A stretch of 64,000 nucleotides of DNA. It comes from Clostridia bacterium (lineage in GTDB: Bacteria > Bacillota > Clostridia > Lachnospirales > Anaerotignaceae). Below, in pieces: positions 35,547 through 44,790 of this stretch (position 1 is its first letter; each line of letters opens with the position of its first letter). The notes below the pieces were generated by a model. It had not been told where the DNA came from, did not search any database, and saw only the letters and a list, made by a program, of their open reading frames with translations. The stretch covers positions 1 to 64,000 of the forward strand of contig RZZU01000008.1 of the NCBI GenBank assembly GCA_009929735.1, read 5' to 3'. Both the position numbers and the translations under genes were made by a program.

Positions 35547-38201
35547 ATGACTGAAAAAGTAATGTTGATAGACGGAAACAGTATTGTGAACCGTGCTTTT
35601 TACGGGGTACCGCTTTTGACCAATCGGGAGGGCCAGTATACCAACGGAGTTTACGGATTTTTGAATATTCTTTTTAAGCTGATGGACGAGGAGAGGCCGG
35701 ATTATTTGGCGGTTGCGTTTGATTTGCATGCCCCAACCTTTCGCCATAAGGAGTTTGAAGGCTATAAGGGAACAAGAAAGGGTATGCCGGATGAGCTGCG
35801 GGAGCAAATGCCCTTATTAAAGGAAATGCTTCTTGCAATGCATATTCAGATTTATGAAATGGAAGGCTTTGAAGCAGATGATATTTTAGGCACGCTTTCC
35901 GCCGAAGCCGAAAAACAGGGAGTGATACCCGTTGTTGTTTCAGGGGACAGAGATTTGCTGCAGCTTGCCAGCGAAACCCTGAAGGTTCGTATTCCAAAAA
36001 CAAAGGGTGGCCGCACGGAAACAGAGGATTACTATGCAAAGGATGTCGTTGAAAAATATGGCGTTACACCTTTGGAATTTATAGAAGTAAAGGCATTGAT
36101 GGGAGATTCCTCCGACAATATTCCAGGTGTTCCGGGAATTGGCGAAAAAACTGCGGTGAAAATCATTCAAACCTATCAGGATTTGGAAAATGCCATTGCC
36201 CACAGTGAAGCGGTAAAGCCGAAAAAGGCGTCGGAAAACCTGAAGGAATTCCAAGAGCAGGCAAGGCTGAGTAAATTTTTGGCAACCATTATTCGGGATA
36301 TGCCCATTTCCTTTGAGAAAGAGAACACAAAAATTAAGGATATGTTTAATCCTTCCGCATATGATTTGGTAAAGCGTTTAGAATTGAAAAGTATGTATGA
36401 CCGTTTTGAAAAGGAAGAGATACAAACGGAACAAATCCATAATTTTATTGGAATTTATTCCCTTGATAAGGCAAAGGCTTTCTTTTCAGCTTTGGAAAAG
36501 AAGGAAACAGCCTATCTTCTTTTTATGGACGAAGGGGAGTGTCAAGGACTTGCTTTATATCAGGAGGAATTGGGCGGCTATTGGCTGGAGGTCGGAGTGG
36601 AATTAACGGCTGAGCAGCTTTTTGAGGAAGCAAAACCTTTTTTTACCGACAATGAATTTGTAAAAATCGGTCACGATATTAAAAAAGACATCAAATTATT
36701 GCGTGGAATGATTGGAAAAACACCGGAAATTTCCTTTGATACCGCTATTTCGGCGTATATTTTGAACCCAACGGGCTCGTCTTATGCGTATGATGATTTG
36801 GCAAAGACGTTTTTAAGCCAGGTTTTCCCCACGATGGAGGAGGTTTTAGGGAAGGGTAAAAGCAAAAAGGCTTTTTGTGTCCTTTCCCAAGAGGAACGTA
36901 AAAATCTTGCTGTAACGCAGTCAAAAGTGTTTTTTGAGTCGAAAACGATTATGGAAAAGCAGCTTCAGGAAAATCAGCAGCAGGAGCTGTTTTATGACAT
37001 AGAAATGCCCTTGGTTTACGTTCTTGCAGATATGGAGGAATACGGGATTAAGGTGAACAAGGATGCTTTGATGGAATACCAGAAAAATCTGGAGGAGAGC
37101 ATTGAAATCATTACAAAAGAAATTTTTGCCTTATCGGGTGAGGAATTTAATTTGAACTCGCCCAAGCAGTTAGGTGTAATATTGTTTGAAAAAATAGGCT
37201 TAAAGGGCGGTAAGAAAACAAAAACAGGCTATTCCACTGCCGCCGATGTTTTGGAAAAATTGAAATTTGAGCACCCTATGGTGGATAAAATATTGTATTA
37301 CCGACAATTGGCAAAGCTGAAAAGCACCTATGCGGACGGTCTTTTGTCTGTGATGGATGAAAAAACAGAGAAAATATATTCTACCTTTAACCAAACAATT
37401 ACTGCTACAGGGCGCATCAGCTCAACTGAGCCCAATTTGCAGAATATTCCTGTGCGCTTGGAGCTGGGCAGAGAGCTTCGAAAGGTTTTTATTCCCGAAA
37501 GCAAGGAGTTCTGTTTTTTGGATGCGGACTATTCCCAGATTGAATTAAGAGTGCTTGCGCATATTGCAGGGGATGAAACCTTAATCAATGCTTTTCGCAA
37601 TGACCAGGATATTCATAGGCTGACAGCTTCGCAGGTGTTCCATGTTCCCTTTGACGAGGTCACACCCTTACAAAGAAGCAATGCAAAGGCAGTTAATTTT
37701 GGTATTGTTTATGGCATTGGCTCCTTTAGCTTAAGTCAGGATTTAGGAATCAGCAGAAAAGAGGCGGAGCAATATATTGCCGCTTATTTTGCAAAGTATC
37801 CTAATATCAAAAAATATTTGAATGAAACCATTGCGCAGGCGACCGAAAAAGGCTATGTAACCACCCTTTGGAACCGAAGAAGGGCTATGCCCGAATTGCA
37901 GAGCAATAACTTTGTACAGCGTTCCTTTGGGGAGAGAGTTGCCATGAATATGCCCATTCAAGGCAGTGCGGCGGATATTATTAAAATTGCCATGGTGCGT
38001 GTGCATAAGGCGTTACACGAGGGTGGGTATCGTTCCCGCTTGATCTTGCAGGTGCACGATGAACTGCTGATTGAAACCTATTTAGAGGAAAAAGAAGCGG
38101 TGGCTGAAATTTTAAAAGAAAATATGGAGCAGGCGGCGAAGCTTTCTGTTCCTTTGGATGTGGACGTCCATGAGGGAAACTCGTGGTATGAGGCCAAATA
38201 A
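35547..38201 (+). CDS. polA: DNA polymerase I
   Basis: 884 residues from ATG 35547 (RBS AGGAGG). The N-terminal ~290 residues are the 5'-3' exonuclease (EGFEADDILGTL, VSGDRDLLQL, MGDSSDNIPGVPGIGEKTA). The middle 3'-5' exonuclease-like domain appears degenerate: the expected DxE of motif I is absent from AYLLFMDEGE, although IGHDIKKD and FDTAISAYILNPTGS remain, so proofreading is probably lost as in several Firmicutes. The C-terminal polymerase domain shows DYSQIELRVLAH, QRSNAKAVNFGIVYGIG and LQVHDELLIE. It acts in Okazaki-fragment processing and repair. It is followed by coaE 17 bases later. Confidence 0.96.
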   Translation: MTEKVMLIDGNSIVNRAFYGVPLLTNREGQYTNGVYGFLNILFKLMDEERPDYLAVAFDLHAPTFRHKEFEGYKGTRKGMPDELREQMPLLKEMLLAMHIQIYEMEGFEADDILGTLSAEAEKQGVIPVVVSGDRDLLQLASETLKVRIPKTKGGRTETEDYYAKDVVEKYGVTPLEFIEVKALMGDSSDNIPGVPGIGEKTAVKIIQTYQDLENAIAHSEAVKPKKASENLKEFQEQARLSKFLATIIRDMPISFEKENTKIKDMFNPSAYDLVKRLELKSMYDRFEKEEIQTEQIHNFIGIYSLDKAKAFFSALEKKETAYLLFMDEGECQGLALYQEELGGYWLEVGVELTAEQLFEEAKPFFTDNEFVKIGHDIKKDIKLLRGMIGKTPEISFDTAISAYILNPTGSSYAYDDLAKTFLSQVFPTMEEVLGKGKSKKAFCVLSQEERKNLAVTQSKVFFESKTIMEKQLQENQQQELFYDIEMPLVYVLADMEEYGIKVNKDALMEYQKNLEESIEIITKEIFALSGEEFNLNSPKQLGVILFEKIGLKGGKKTKTGYSTAADVLEKLKFEHPMVDKILYYRQLAKLKSTYADGLLSVMDEKTEKIYSTFNQTITATGRISSTEPNLQNIPVRLELGRELRKVFIPESKEFCFLDADYSQIELRVLAHIAGDETLINAFRNDQDIHRLTASQVFHVPFDEVTPLQRSNAKAVNFGIVYGIGSFSLSQDLGISRKEAEQYIAAYFAKYPNIKKYLNETIAQATEKGYVTTLWNRRRAMPELQSNNFVQRSFGERVAMNMPIQGSAADIIKIAMVRVHKALHEGGYRSRLILQVHDELLIETYLEEKEAVAEILKENMEQAAKLSVPLDVDVHEGNSWYEAK

Positions 38202-38218
38202 AAAAAGAGGGATATGCC

Positions 38219-38812
38219 ATGAAAGTAATCGGTTTGACAGGGGGCACAGGCAGCGGCAAGGGGGTTGTCAGCCAATGCCTTCGGGAGGCGGGCGCCGCCA
38301 TAATCGATGCGGATTTGATTGCCCATGAAATTATTAAAAAGGGAAAGCCAGCTTATGAGGCACTGACGAGTTATTTTGGCAGACACATTTTGCGGGAAGA
38401 TGGCGAGATTTTTCGCCGAAAACTTGGTGAAATTGTATTCCGTGACAAAGGAAAGCTGGAATTTCTAAACCGTTGTACCCATAAATATATCGCACAGGAG
38501 ATTGCACGGCAAATTCAAGAAGCCATGGAATTGGGGAAGAAAAAATTGATTGTTATTGATGCCCCTTTACTGGTTGAAGCAGGGCTTGTAGAAATTTGTG
38601 ATGCCATTTGGGTTGTTTATGCCGACGAGGAGGTCCGTGTCCGCCGCATCATGGAGCGGGACGGCATTTTGCTTGAAACGGCAAAGGCGAGAATCGAAAA
38701 TCAAAAATCATGGGCGGAATACAAAAGCTATGCCCAAGAGGTGATTGACAACAGCGGTACGCTGGAAAGGGTGCAGTCCCAGGTTGCGACATTGATGAAA
38801 AAATACGGATAA
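38219..38812 (+). CDS. coaE: Dephospho-CoA kinase
   Basis: 197-residue P-loop kinase (GLTGGTGSGKGVVSQ) that phosphorylates dephospho-CoA in the last step of CoA synthesis. DADLIAHEI near residue 30 and VIDAPLLVEAGL are family motifs. Placement directly after polA is frequent in Firmicutes. RBS AAGAGGG precedes ATG 38219. Confidence 0.95.
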   Translation: MKVIGLTGGTGSGKGVVSQCLREAGAAIIDADLIAHEIIKKGKPAYEALTSYFGRHILREDGEIFRRKLGEIVFRDKGKLEFLNRCTHKYIAQEIARQIQEAMELGKKKLIVIDAPLLVEAGLVEICDAIWVVYADEEVRVRRIMERDGILLETAKARIENQKSWAEYKSYAQEVIDNSGTLERVQSQVATLMKKYG

Positions 38813-38900
38813 ATCGTGTTATGCGAATGTAAAACAGACTGCTTTTTCATGTTAAGCAAAGTGAATTTTGAAAAAAATATATAGAATTGCGGGTGAAGAA

Positions 38901-39455
38901 ATGCTTCGTTTTATCAGGAAAATGCTTATTTGGCTTCTCCTGCTTTTTGCGGTGGCGGCATTTGGATATTTTGTTGTATTGCCCAAAGTTTTGCCCACAA
39001 ACTACCGTGAGCAGGTTGAGAAATACGCAAAAATGTATGATGTGGAGGAATCCTTAATATTCGCTGTCATTTTTTGCGAAAGCCGGTTTGACCCCGATGC
39101 CCACTCCAGGGCTGGAGCAAAAGGCTTGATGCAGGTGACGACAGAAACCGGCTGGTGGGTTGCCGATAGTTTGGATTACTTGGATGCGGAAACCATTGAT
39201 TTAAAAGATCCGGAAACCAGCATTGCGGTAGGAACATGGTATTTGAAGTGGCTGGAGGATAAATTCGGAGAGGTTCAGCCTACGGTTTTGGCCGCCTATA
39301 ATGCCGGGCCGGGGAAGGTTAGCCAATGGCTTGCTGATAAACAATATAGCGAGGACGGCTATCATCTGGAGGAGATTCCTTTTCCGGAAACAAACAGCTA
39401 TGTTAAAAAAGTTGAATTGGTGCAAAAACTTTATGAAATTTGTTACGGTTTGTAG
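38901..39455 (+). CDS. Membrane-anchored lytic transglycosylase (Slt-type)
   Basis: 184 residues: one N-terminal membrane helix (LIWLLLLFAVAAFGYFVVL) and a goose-type lysozyme-like SLT domain. The catalytic Glu lies in FCESRFDPDA; AKGLMQVTTETGWW and AVGTWYLKWL follow, then VLAAYNAGPGKV. It cleaves peptidoglycan glycan strands with anhydro-muropeptide formation. ATG 38901 is 5-10 bases after GGGTGA; a TTG at 38868 would add 11 residues with a weaker RBS. It is followed 16 bases later by a lipoprotein gene. Confidence 0.9.
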   Translation: MLRFIRKMLIWLLLLFAVAAFGYFVVLPKVLPTNYREQVEKYAKMYDVEESLIFAVIFCESRFDPDAHSRAGAKGLMQVTTETGWWVADSLDYLDAETIDLKDPETSIAVGTWYLKWLEDKFGEVQPTVLAAYNAGPGKVSQWLADKQYSEDGYHLEEIPFPETNSYVKKVELVQKLYEICYGL

Positions 39456-39471
39456 CTTTTGGGAGGCACAT

Positions 39472-41079
39472 ATGAAAAAGAAATTAACCGTCCTGCTTCT
39501 TCTTTGCATTCTGATTTTTACGGGTTGCGCAGAAGGGGAAGGAGAAAAAAATAAATTTAACGTTTCCGGTGATGTGGCGCAAAGTCAAGGGGAAACACGA
39601 GTTTTAACCTTATCTATGCGTGTGCCGGAAACCTTGAATCCACTGCGAAACAGAGAGGAAACGGTGGATACCATACTTAAGCTGATTTATCAGCCCTTGA
39701 TTGCCTTTGATGAGGCGGGAAAGGCTAGCCCCTCCATTGCAGAAAGCTGGAGCTTTTCTAAGGATGGGTTGACACTTTCCATTCAGCTTCGTTCCGATAT
39801 TACATGGCAAAACGGTTCTCAGCTGACGGCGGATGATGTGGCTTTTTCCATTGATACGATTCGTGCGGCGGCGGACGACTCTGTTTATAAAAAGGTTTTG
39901 GACTATGTTTCTGGCTACAGTAAAACAGGTCAGTATTCCATAGATATTCATTTTCGTTCCTCCTTTAGCAAGAATTTGGCGGCGTTATGCTTTCCTGTGA
40001 TTTCAGCGGCATACTACCAAGGGCAGACGGATGTGAAAAGCGGCGTAAATATGTCCCCTATGGGTAGTGGTGCTTACTCCATGCAGTCCTATTCTGTTGG
40101 TTCGGAAATGAAACTGACTGCAAACGCTTCATATTTTGACGGAAAGCCAGAAATTGAAACCATATCGGTTCGTACCACCGGAGGCGAGGAAACGGATATT
40201 TATGCCTTTGACCAAGGGATGGCGGATATTTTGGTGACAGACGCTATTGAAACAGGGCGTTATGCTGACGAGGGCGTGTCGGGTGTATATCAATTTACTT
40301 CCAATGAATATGATTTTATTGGGTTTAATTTTCAGCGTTCTTTGTTTCAGGATAAAAAAATGCGCCAAGCGATTGCATATGCACTGCCTAAAGAGGCAAT
40401 TTGCGAAACTGTTTATTTGCAGTACGCAAAAACTGCCAATACGCCTGTAAACCCAGGCTCGTGGCTGTATGAAGAAAATGTTGCACCCTTTGACTATGAT
40501 ACGGATATGGCGGAAACCTTATTGAAAAATTCCGGCTGGATAGATACAAACGGTGATGGTAGACTGGAAAAAGACGGTGAAAACGGACAGGAACAGCTTC
40601 ATGTTACAATTTTGGCGAATCAGGAAAACAGTGCAAGACGGCAGGTGGCGGCAAAGCTTGGGGAGGAGCTAACTCTTTTGGGTTTTGACGTATCGTTGGA
40701 TATGCAGCCTTTTGAGCAGTATCAGGAAAAATTTATCAATGGTGATTTTGATTTAGTCGTAGGCGGATGGCAGATGTCACCTGTTACAGATTTATATTCT
40801 TTTTTTGGCAGCAAAGGAAGTATGAATTATATCGGTTACCAGGATGAGCAGACGGATGCCTTGCTTTTGGCGGCAGATCAAGCCGTTGGGGAGGGGGCAA
40901 CCCTTTTGGCATATAGTAGCCTGCAAAAACGCATTGCCGAGGAGCTGCCTTATATCAGCATTGCTTTTCGAAACAAGGCAATGTTCACATCCAACCGTGT
41001 CGGCGGCGTGATTGCACCTACGGAGGAAAACATTTTTTATTCGATAAACCGATGGACTTTTGAAAGTGAAAAAGAATAG
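39472..41079 (+). CDS. Peptide/nickel-type ABC transporter substrate-binding lipoprotein (SBP family 5)
   Basis: 535 residues with a lipoprotein signal ending LIFTGC. The body shows family-5 features: ETLNPLRNREETVDTILKLIYQPLI, DVAFSIDTIRAAADDSVYKKVL, MGSGAYSM, YDFIGFNFQRSLFQDKKMRQAIAYALPKEAI and VVGGWQMSP. It would capture peptides or similar ligands at the membrane surface. Permease and ATPase genes are not adjacent. ATG 39472 follows GGGAGG; an earlier in-frame start inside the transglycosylase gene is rejected. Confidence 0.88.
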   Translation: MKKKLTVLLLLCILIFTGCAEGEGEKNKFNVSGDVAQSQGETRVLTLSMRVPETLNPLRNREETVDTILKLIYQPLIAFDEAGKASPSIAESWSFSKDGLTLSIQLRSDITWQNGSQLTADDVAFSIDTIRAAADDSVYKKVLDYVSGYSKTGQYSIDIHFRSSFSKNLAALCFPVISAAYYQGQTDVKSGVNMSPMGSGAYSMQSYSVGSEMKLTANASYFDGKPEIETISVRTTGGEETDIYAFDQGMADILVTDAIETGRYADEGVSGVYQFTSNEYDFIGFNFQRSLFQDKKMRQAIAYALPKEAICETVYLQYAKTANTPVNPGSWLYEENVAPFDYDTDMAETLLKNSGWIDTNGDGRLEKDGENGQEQLHVTILANQENSARRQVAAKLGEELTLLGFDVSLDMQPFEQYQEKFINGDFDLVVGGWQMSPVTDLYSFFGSKGSMNYIGYQDEQTDALLLAADQAVGEGATLLAYSSLQKRIAEELPYISIAFRNKAMFTSNRVGGVIAPTEENIFYSINRWTFESEKE

Positions 41080-41088
41080 AGGGTGACT

Positions 41089-42042
41089 ATGTCTGAATTA
41101 AGAAGAAATCCTTTTACGGGCGAGTGGACGCATTATGCGGAAAATAGAAAAAACCGTCCCTATGAATTTTTGCATAAAATTGAAGTGAAGTTGAATGGAA
41201 GCGAAGACTGCCCGTTTTGCGGTGGGCATGAGGACAAAACAACCTGCTCGCTTTATCAAGATGGTGCCAATGACTGCTGGAAAATTCGTGTTTTGCCCAA
41301 TATGTTTCCAACGGTGAGTGAGGAGGCAGAAGTGCTTTTAGAAAATGCGTTTTATCAGCACATTTCGGGTAGAGGATTCCATGAGGTATTGGTGGATACC
41401 CCGCATCACGAAGAAACCATTGACCAGTTTTCATTGGAGCAACTACAGCGTGTTCTGGTTGTTTTGCAGATGAGATACTGTAAAATGATGAAAGAGGAAG
41501 ATGTAAAATATATTCAAATCTTTAAGAATTGCGGTGCTTCGGCTGGGATGAGCATTCGCCATTCCCATTGGCAGATTGTGGGGCTGCCTGTTTTACCGCA
41601 AAGAGAGGAATTGATGCGGGGGCATATGCAAGAGGGAAGCTGCCTTTTTTGCAAAATGCTTGCCTATGAAAAGGAGCAGGCGGTACGTATTGTGGAGGAA
41701 AACAATGATTTTTTGGTAATCACACCCTATGCTTCCCGTTTTCCATATGAGCTATGGATTTGCCCCAAAAGACATATTGCAAGCTTTGCCAATGTGACAG
41801 CAGGGGAATTGGAATCGTTGTCGGTTTTGGTAAAAGGAATTTTGCCAAAAGTTTCCTCCTTGCGCAAGGATGTGGGGTATAATATTTGTATGATTGACGG
41901 TGAAATCAGCGGGGATTTTCACTGGCACATCGAAATTCTGCCCAGAATCGGTGGTTTTGCTGGCTTTGAATATGCCACGGGAAGCTATATTAATTCGATT
42001 TTACCTGAACAAGCGGCGGAGTATTATCGAAAGGGAGAATGA
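41089..42042 (+). CDS. Galactose-1-phosphate uridylyltransferase-like protein (HIT superfamily)
   Basis: 317 residues of the GalT family. N-terminal RRNPFTGEWTHYAENRKNRPYEF and the zinc-type CPFCGG site are visible, the active-site HxHxQ motif is in SIRHSHWQIVGLP, and a second CxxC (CLFCKM) and HWHIEILPR occur later. GalT exchanges UMP between UDP-glucose and galactose 1-phosphate. No other gal genes are nearby, and clostridia have GalT-like proteins of uncertain substrate, so the exact reaction is inferred. ATG 41089 follows GAGGG; GTG 41083 is an alternative. Confidence 0.8.
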   Translation: MSELRRNPFTGEWTHYAENRKNRPYEFLHKIEVKLNGSEDCPFCGGHEDKTTCSLYQDGANDCWKIRVLPNMFPTVSEEAEVLLENAFYQHISGRGFHEVLVDTPHHEETIDQFSLEQLQRVLVVLQMRYCKMMKEEDVKYIQIFKNCGASAGMSIRHSHWQIVGLPVLPQREELMRGHMQEGSCLFCKMLAYEKEQAVRIVEENNDFLVITPYASRFPYELWICPKRHIASFANVTAGELESLSVLVKGILPKVSSLRKDVGYNICMIDGEISGDFHWHIEILPRIGGFAGFEYATGSYINSILPEQAAEYYRKGE

Positions 42043-42114
42043 TTTTTTATCAAGAAAGTCTTTTTCGAGGGCGTTTTATTAGCGAAATGATGATTCGTAT
42101 AATGAGGTGGATTA

Positions 42115-42609
42115 GTGAAAATACAATATTTAAAGCAAGCTTTTTTGTGGTTGCTTGAAACCGTGATTATCGCTGGAATGATCACATATTTATTTGAATT
42201 TCTTAAGCCAACAACAGATTTCTTTGAAATTATCACACGATTTATAACAGCGACGGTTATTTATCAAGCATTTGTTCTGCTATTTAATAAAAATTTACTT
42301 GATGTAAAAAGAGATTCGCTGTTAGCTTTGATAGAAATTTATGAATATGCGTTGATTTATTATGAATGCAAGGAAGAAGATTTAAAAAACGTTTTAGTAG
42401 AAAGCATTGATGCAGTTAATCCTAAAAAAGTATTTTTGGTTGGTCATGCATATGAACAATTAAAACAGCTCAAGGACTATCTAAATTCTAGTAATGAGGA
42501 AAAAATGGCAGTTACATTTATAAAATGCAGGCTAATTGATTTTAGACATTCCTATGAAAGGGAAGGGCATGCATGGAAAAACACGCTTTTTCTAAAATAC
42601 CTGAAATAA
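42115..42609 (+). CDS. Small membrane-anchored protein of unknown function
   Basis: 164 residues with two hydrophobic segments in the first ~70 residues (FLWLLETVIIAGMITYLFEF; FITATVIYQAFVLLF) and a soluble, helical C-terminal half. It starts at GTG 42115 after GAGGTGG. No family is recognised. It is downstream of galT by ~70 bases with no terminator between them. The AT content is higher than in its neighbours, so recent transfer is possible but not shown. Confidence 0.6.
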   Translation: MKIQYLKQAFLWLLETVIIAGMITYLFEFLKPTTDFFEIITRFITATVIYQAFVLLFNKNLLDVKRDSLLALIEIYEYALIYYECKEEDLKNVLVESIDAVNPKKVFLVGHAYEQLKQLKDYLNSSNEEKMAVTFIKCRLIDFRHSYEREGHAWKNTLFLKYLK

Positions 42610-42670
42610 AGAAAACAAAAGACAAGAATCAGTCGGATGGGAAGTATGATTACTATTTTTTTTAAAACAA

Positions 42671-42711
42671 AAAACCGAACCATTCACTTTATGGGTGAAG
42701 GTTCGGTTTTT
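42671..42711. terminator. Bidirectional terminator between the membrane protein and tRNA-Leu
   Basis: AAAACCGAACC at 42671 pairs with GGTTCGGTTTT, with an inner TTCAC/GTGAA stem. A-run on one side and T-run on the other make it usable in both directions, including for the tRNA. Confidence 0.85.
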
Positions 42712-42720
42712 CATAATGAA

Positions 42721-42804
42721 TGCGGATGGTGGGACTCGAACCCACACGATATCACTACCGCCAGATTTTGAGTCTGGTGCGTCTGCCAGTTCCGCCACAT
42801 CCGC
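42721..42804 (-). tRNA. tRNA-Leu, anticodon CAA
   Basis: Read on the minus strand, the 84-base gene begins GCGGATG and ends CATCCGC plus discriminator A, forming a perfect 7-bp acceptor stem. The anticodon stem-loop is CCAGA-CTCAAAA-TCTGG, so the anticodon is CAA (reads UUG). A short variable arm and the GGTTCGAGTCC T-arm are present, as expected of a class II tRNA. CCA is not encoded. The fold was done by eye. A TATAAT-like box lies ~20 bases upstream. Confidence 0.96.
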
Positions 42805-42875
42805 AAGGAAAACTGCTTGATTATATTAACATAAAATAAATGATAATGCAAGCAGTTTTTTTATTTTTTTAAAAA

Positions 42876-43397
42876 TTACATTTTTTCGGGTTCAGCGTAT
42901 TCTTCGCCAAAAGTATCAACGGATACCTTTACCATTACCTGATCCTCTACGGGGCGATCACCACGTGCGGTGCGAACAGCCGCAATGGCATCTACAACGT
43001 CCAGCCCTTCCACTACCTTGCCGAAAGCCGCATATTGCCCATCCAAATGAGGGGATTTTTCGTGCATGATAAAGAACTGAGAACCGCCGCTGTTGGGGTT
43101 CATTGCACGAGCCATGGAAAGCACGCCTTTGTCATGTTTCAAATCGTTTTTTACACCGTTAATGGAAAATTCGCCACGAATCTGGTATCCCGGGCCTCCC
43201 ATGCCTGTGCCGTCAGGGCAGCCGCCCTGAATCATAAAGCCGCTAATGACACGGTGAAAAATAAGACCGTCGTAGTAGCCTTTCTTTACTAGGGAGATAA
43301 AATTATTTACGGTGATGGGGGCGATTTCAGGATAAAGCTCTGCCTTAATTACGCCGCCGTTTTGCATTTCAAACGTTACAACAGGATTTTTTGCCAT
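42876..43397 (-). CDS. Peptidyl-prolyl cis-trans isomerase, cyclophilin type
   Basis: 173 residues of the cyclophilin fold. YDGLIFHRVISGFMIQGGCPDGTGMGGPGY, GVLSMARAMNPNSGGSQFFIM and HLDGQYAAFGKVVEG are the core motifs, including Arg and Phe of the active site. It has no signal peptide and so is cytoplasmic; it accelerates proline isomerisation in folding proteins. It is transcribed toward tRNA-Leu, with an AACTGCTTG/CAAGCAGTT hairpin between the two that could serve as terminator. Confidence 0.95.
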   Translation of the reverse strand: MAKNPVVTFEMQNGGVIKAELYPEIAPITVNNFISLVKKGYYDGLIFHRVISGFMIQGGCPDGTGMGGPGYQIRGEFSINGVKNDLKHDKGVLSMARAMNPNSGGSQFFIMHEKSPHLDGQYAAFGKVVEGLDVVDAIAAVRTARGDRPVEDQVMVKVSVDTFGEEYAEPEKM

Positions 43398-43627
43398 GTT
43401 AATCTTCCTTTCCTATTCCATAATTCAAATCAATGTGCAAAATGAGTTCTAAGGCTTTTGCACAATAAATGATGCATTTAACACCTTTGCACCCAGACAA
43501 AAACTGTCACACAAAAACGGAATTTTCTTGGCAGCCTCATGCTTTAGCAGCAAGGGTTTTCCAAAGTTTTCTAACTGCGACAGCTTGGCTCATTATAGCA
43601 TAATGCGGCAAGGGAAGCAATTATTCC

Positions 43628-44461
43628 TTAAACATTATTTCCATACTCCAACGTAACCATTACCAGCTCGGGGCGGTTAAAAATACGAAAAGGAAAGGTG
43701 CTGTTACCCAATCCACGGCTGACTACCATTGCTGTATTTTCTTTTTCATAAATTCCAGAGGTATAGGTTGGAAAAAAGCCTTGGTTTGGGGCGAAAATTC
43801 CGCCGATAAAGGGCAGTCTGATTTGTCCGCCGTGGGCATGACCGGTAAAGGCAAGATGTACGCCGTTTTCCACATACGTTTCAAATAATTCGGGACGATG
43901 CGAAAGCAGAATCTTAAAACGATCCTTGTCCGCACCTTTCAGCAGGGTTGCAAGAACCTGTGCATAATAGGGATTTACACGCTTATCCCCAAGGCCGATG
44001 ATTTCCAAGCTGTCGCCATTTCTTTCAATGATAGACTTCCCATTTTCCAAAACGATTACACCGGTATCCGTTAATTTTTCCAAAAGCTCGTCAAAACAGC
44101 CCGATTGATGCTCATGGTTGCCGCTGACATAGTATACTGGCGCAATAGTTACGGCTCCCTTCACAAATTCCATTGCAGCATCCAAATCCGTGCGGTTTCG
44201 GTCAATCAAATCTCCAGTGATAACGATAATATCAGGTGTTGCAGTTTGGATTTTGCGAAGAAGCCTAGCTTGATTTTTACCGAAGGTTTTATTTTGCAAA
44301 TCAGAAACCTGCAAAATTTTATAACCGTCAAATCCCTCTGGGACATTTTTGGTGTAGGTTTTTTGTGTCAGCACTAGTCCGTTGTTTTGCCAGTAGAGAA
44401 AGCCTGCCAAACAAAGTAAGGAGCAGGCAAGTTTTATTTTAAGATACTTCAAAGCTTTCAC
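43628..44461 (-). CDS. Membrane-anchored metallophosphoesterase (YkuE-like)
   Basis: 277 residues: an N-terminal membrane segment (LKIKLACSLLCLAGFLYW) followed by a calcineurin-like phosphoesterase domain. Metal-binding motifs are ILQVSDLQN, VITGDLIDR, YVSGNHEHQ and FTGHAHGGQIRLP. The family hydrolyses phosphodiesters or UDP-sugar-type lipids at the membrane; the substrate is unknown here. Alone on its strand between cyclophilin and dinB. Confidence 0.88.
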   Translation of the reverse strand: MKALKYLKIKLACSLLCLAGFLYWQNNGLVLTQKTYTKNVPEGFDGYKILQVSDLQNKTFGKNQARLLRKIQTATPDIIVITGDLIDRNRTDLDAAMEFVKGAVTIAPVYYVSGNHEHQSGCFDELLEKLTDTGVIVLENGKSIIERNGDSLEIIGLGDKRVNPYYAQVLATLLKGADKDRFKILLSHRPELFETYVENGVHLAFTGHAHGGQIRLPFIGGIFAPNQGFFPTYTSGIYEKENTAMVVSRGLGNSTFPFRIFNRPELVMVTLEYGNNV

Positions 44462-44790
44462 CGCCGTTTCAAAATAGTTTCCTTTTCATTATAGAGATGT
44501 TTTTGCGGGAAAACAAGAAAGGTTTTTTTAATTTTTACAATCTGTAGCAAATTTATGAATTTTTTGCAGAGGGACTGAGGGCGTGGCATAAGGGGGGAGC
44601 ATTTACGAATGGCAAGAGTTTGTTTTGCCTAAATAAAGTGATAAAGGAGAAAGGAAAAACTGTTTTTGCAAAAAAATAAGGAGATAATAGTGAAGAATGT
44701 ATACACTAAAAATGCTTTCAAACAGCAGTTTCTGTATGATTGAAGCCTTGATGGATTCATGGTATACTATGCGTAAAAGGAGGGAACGGC
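44462..44790. other. Intergenic region, no gene seen
   Basis: Divergent promoter space between the phosphoesterase (minus) and dinB (plus). A TATACT at about 44763-44768 could be the dinB -10 element. Nothing else recognised. Confidence 0.35.
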
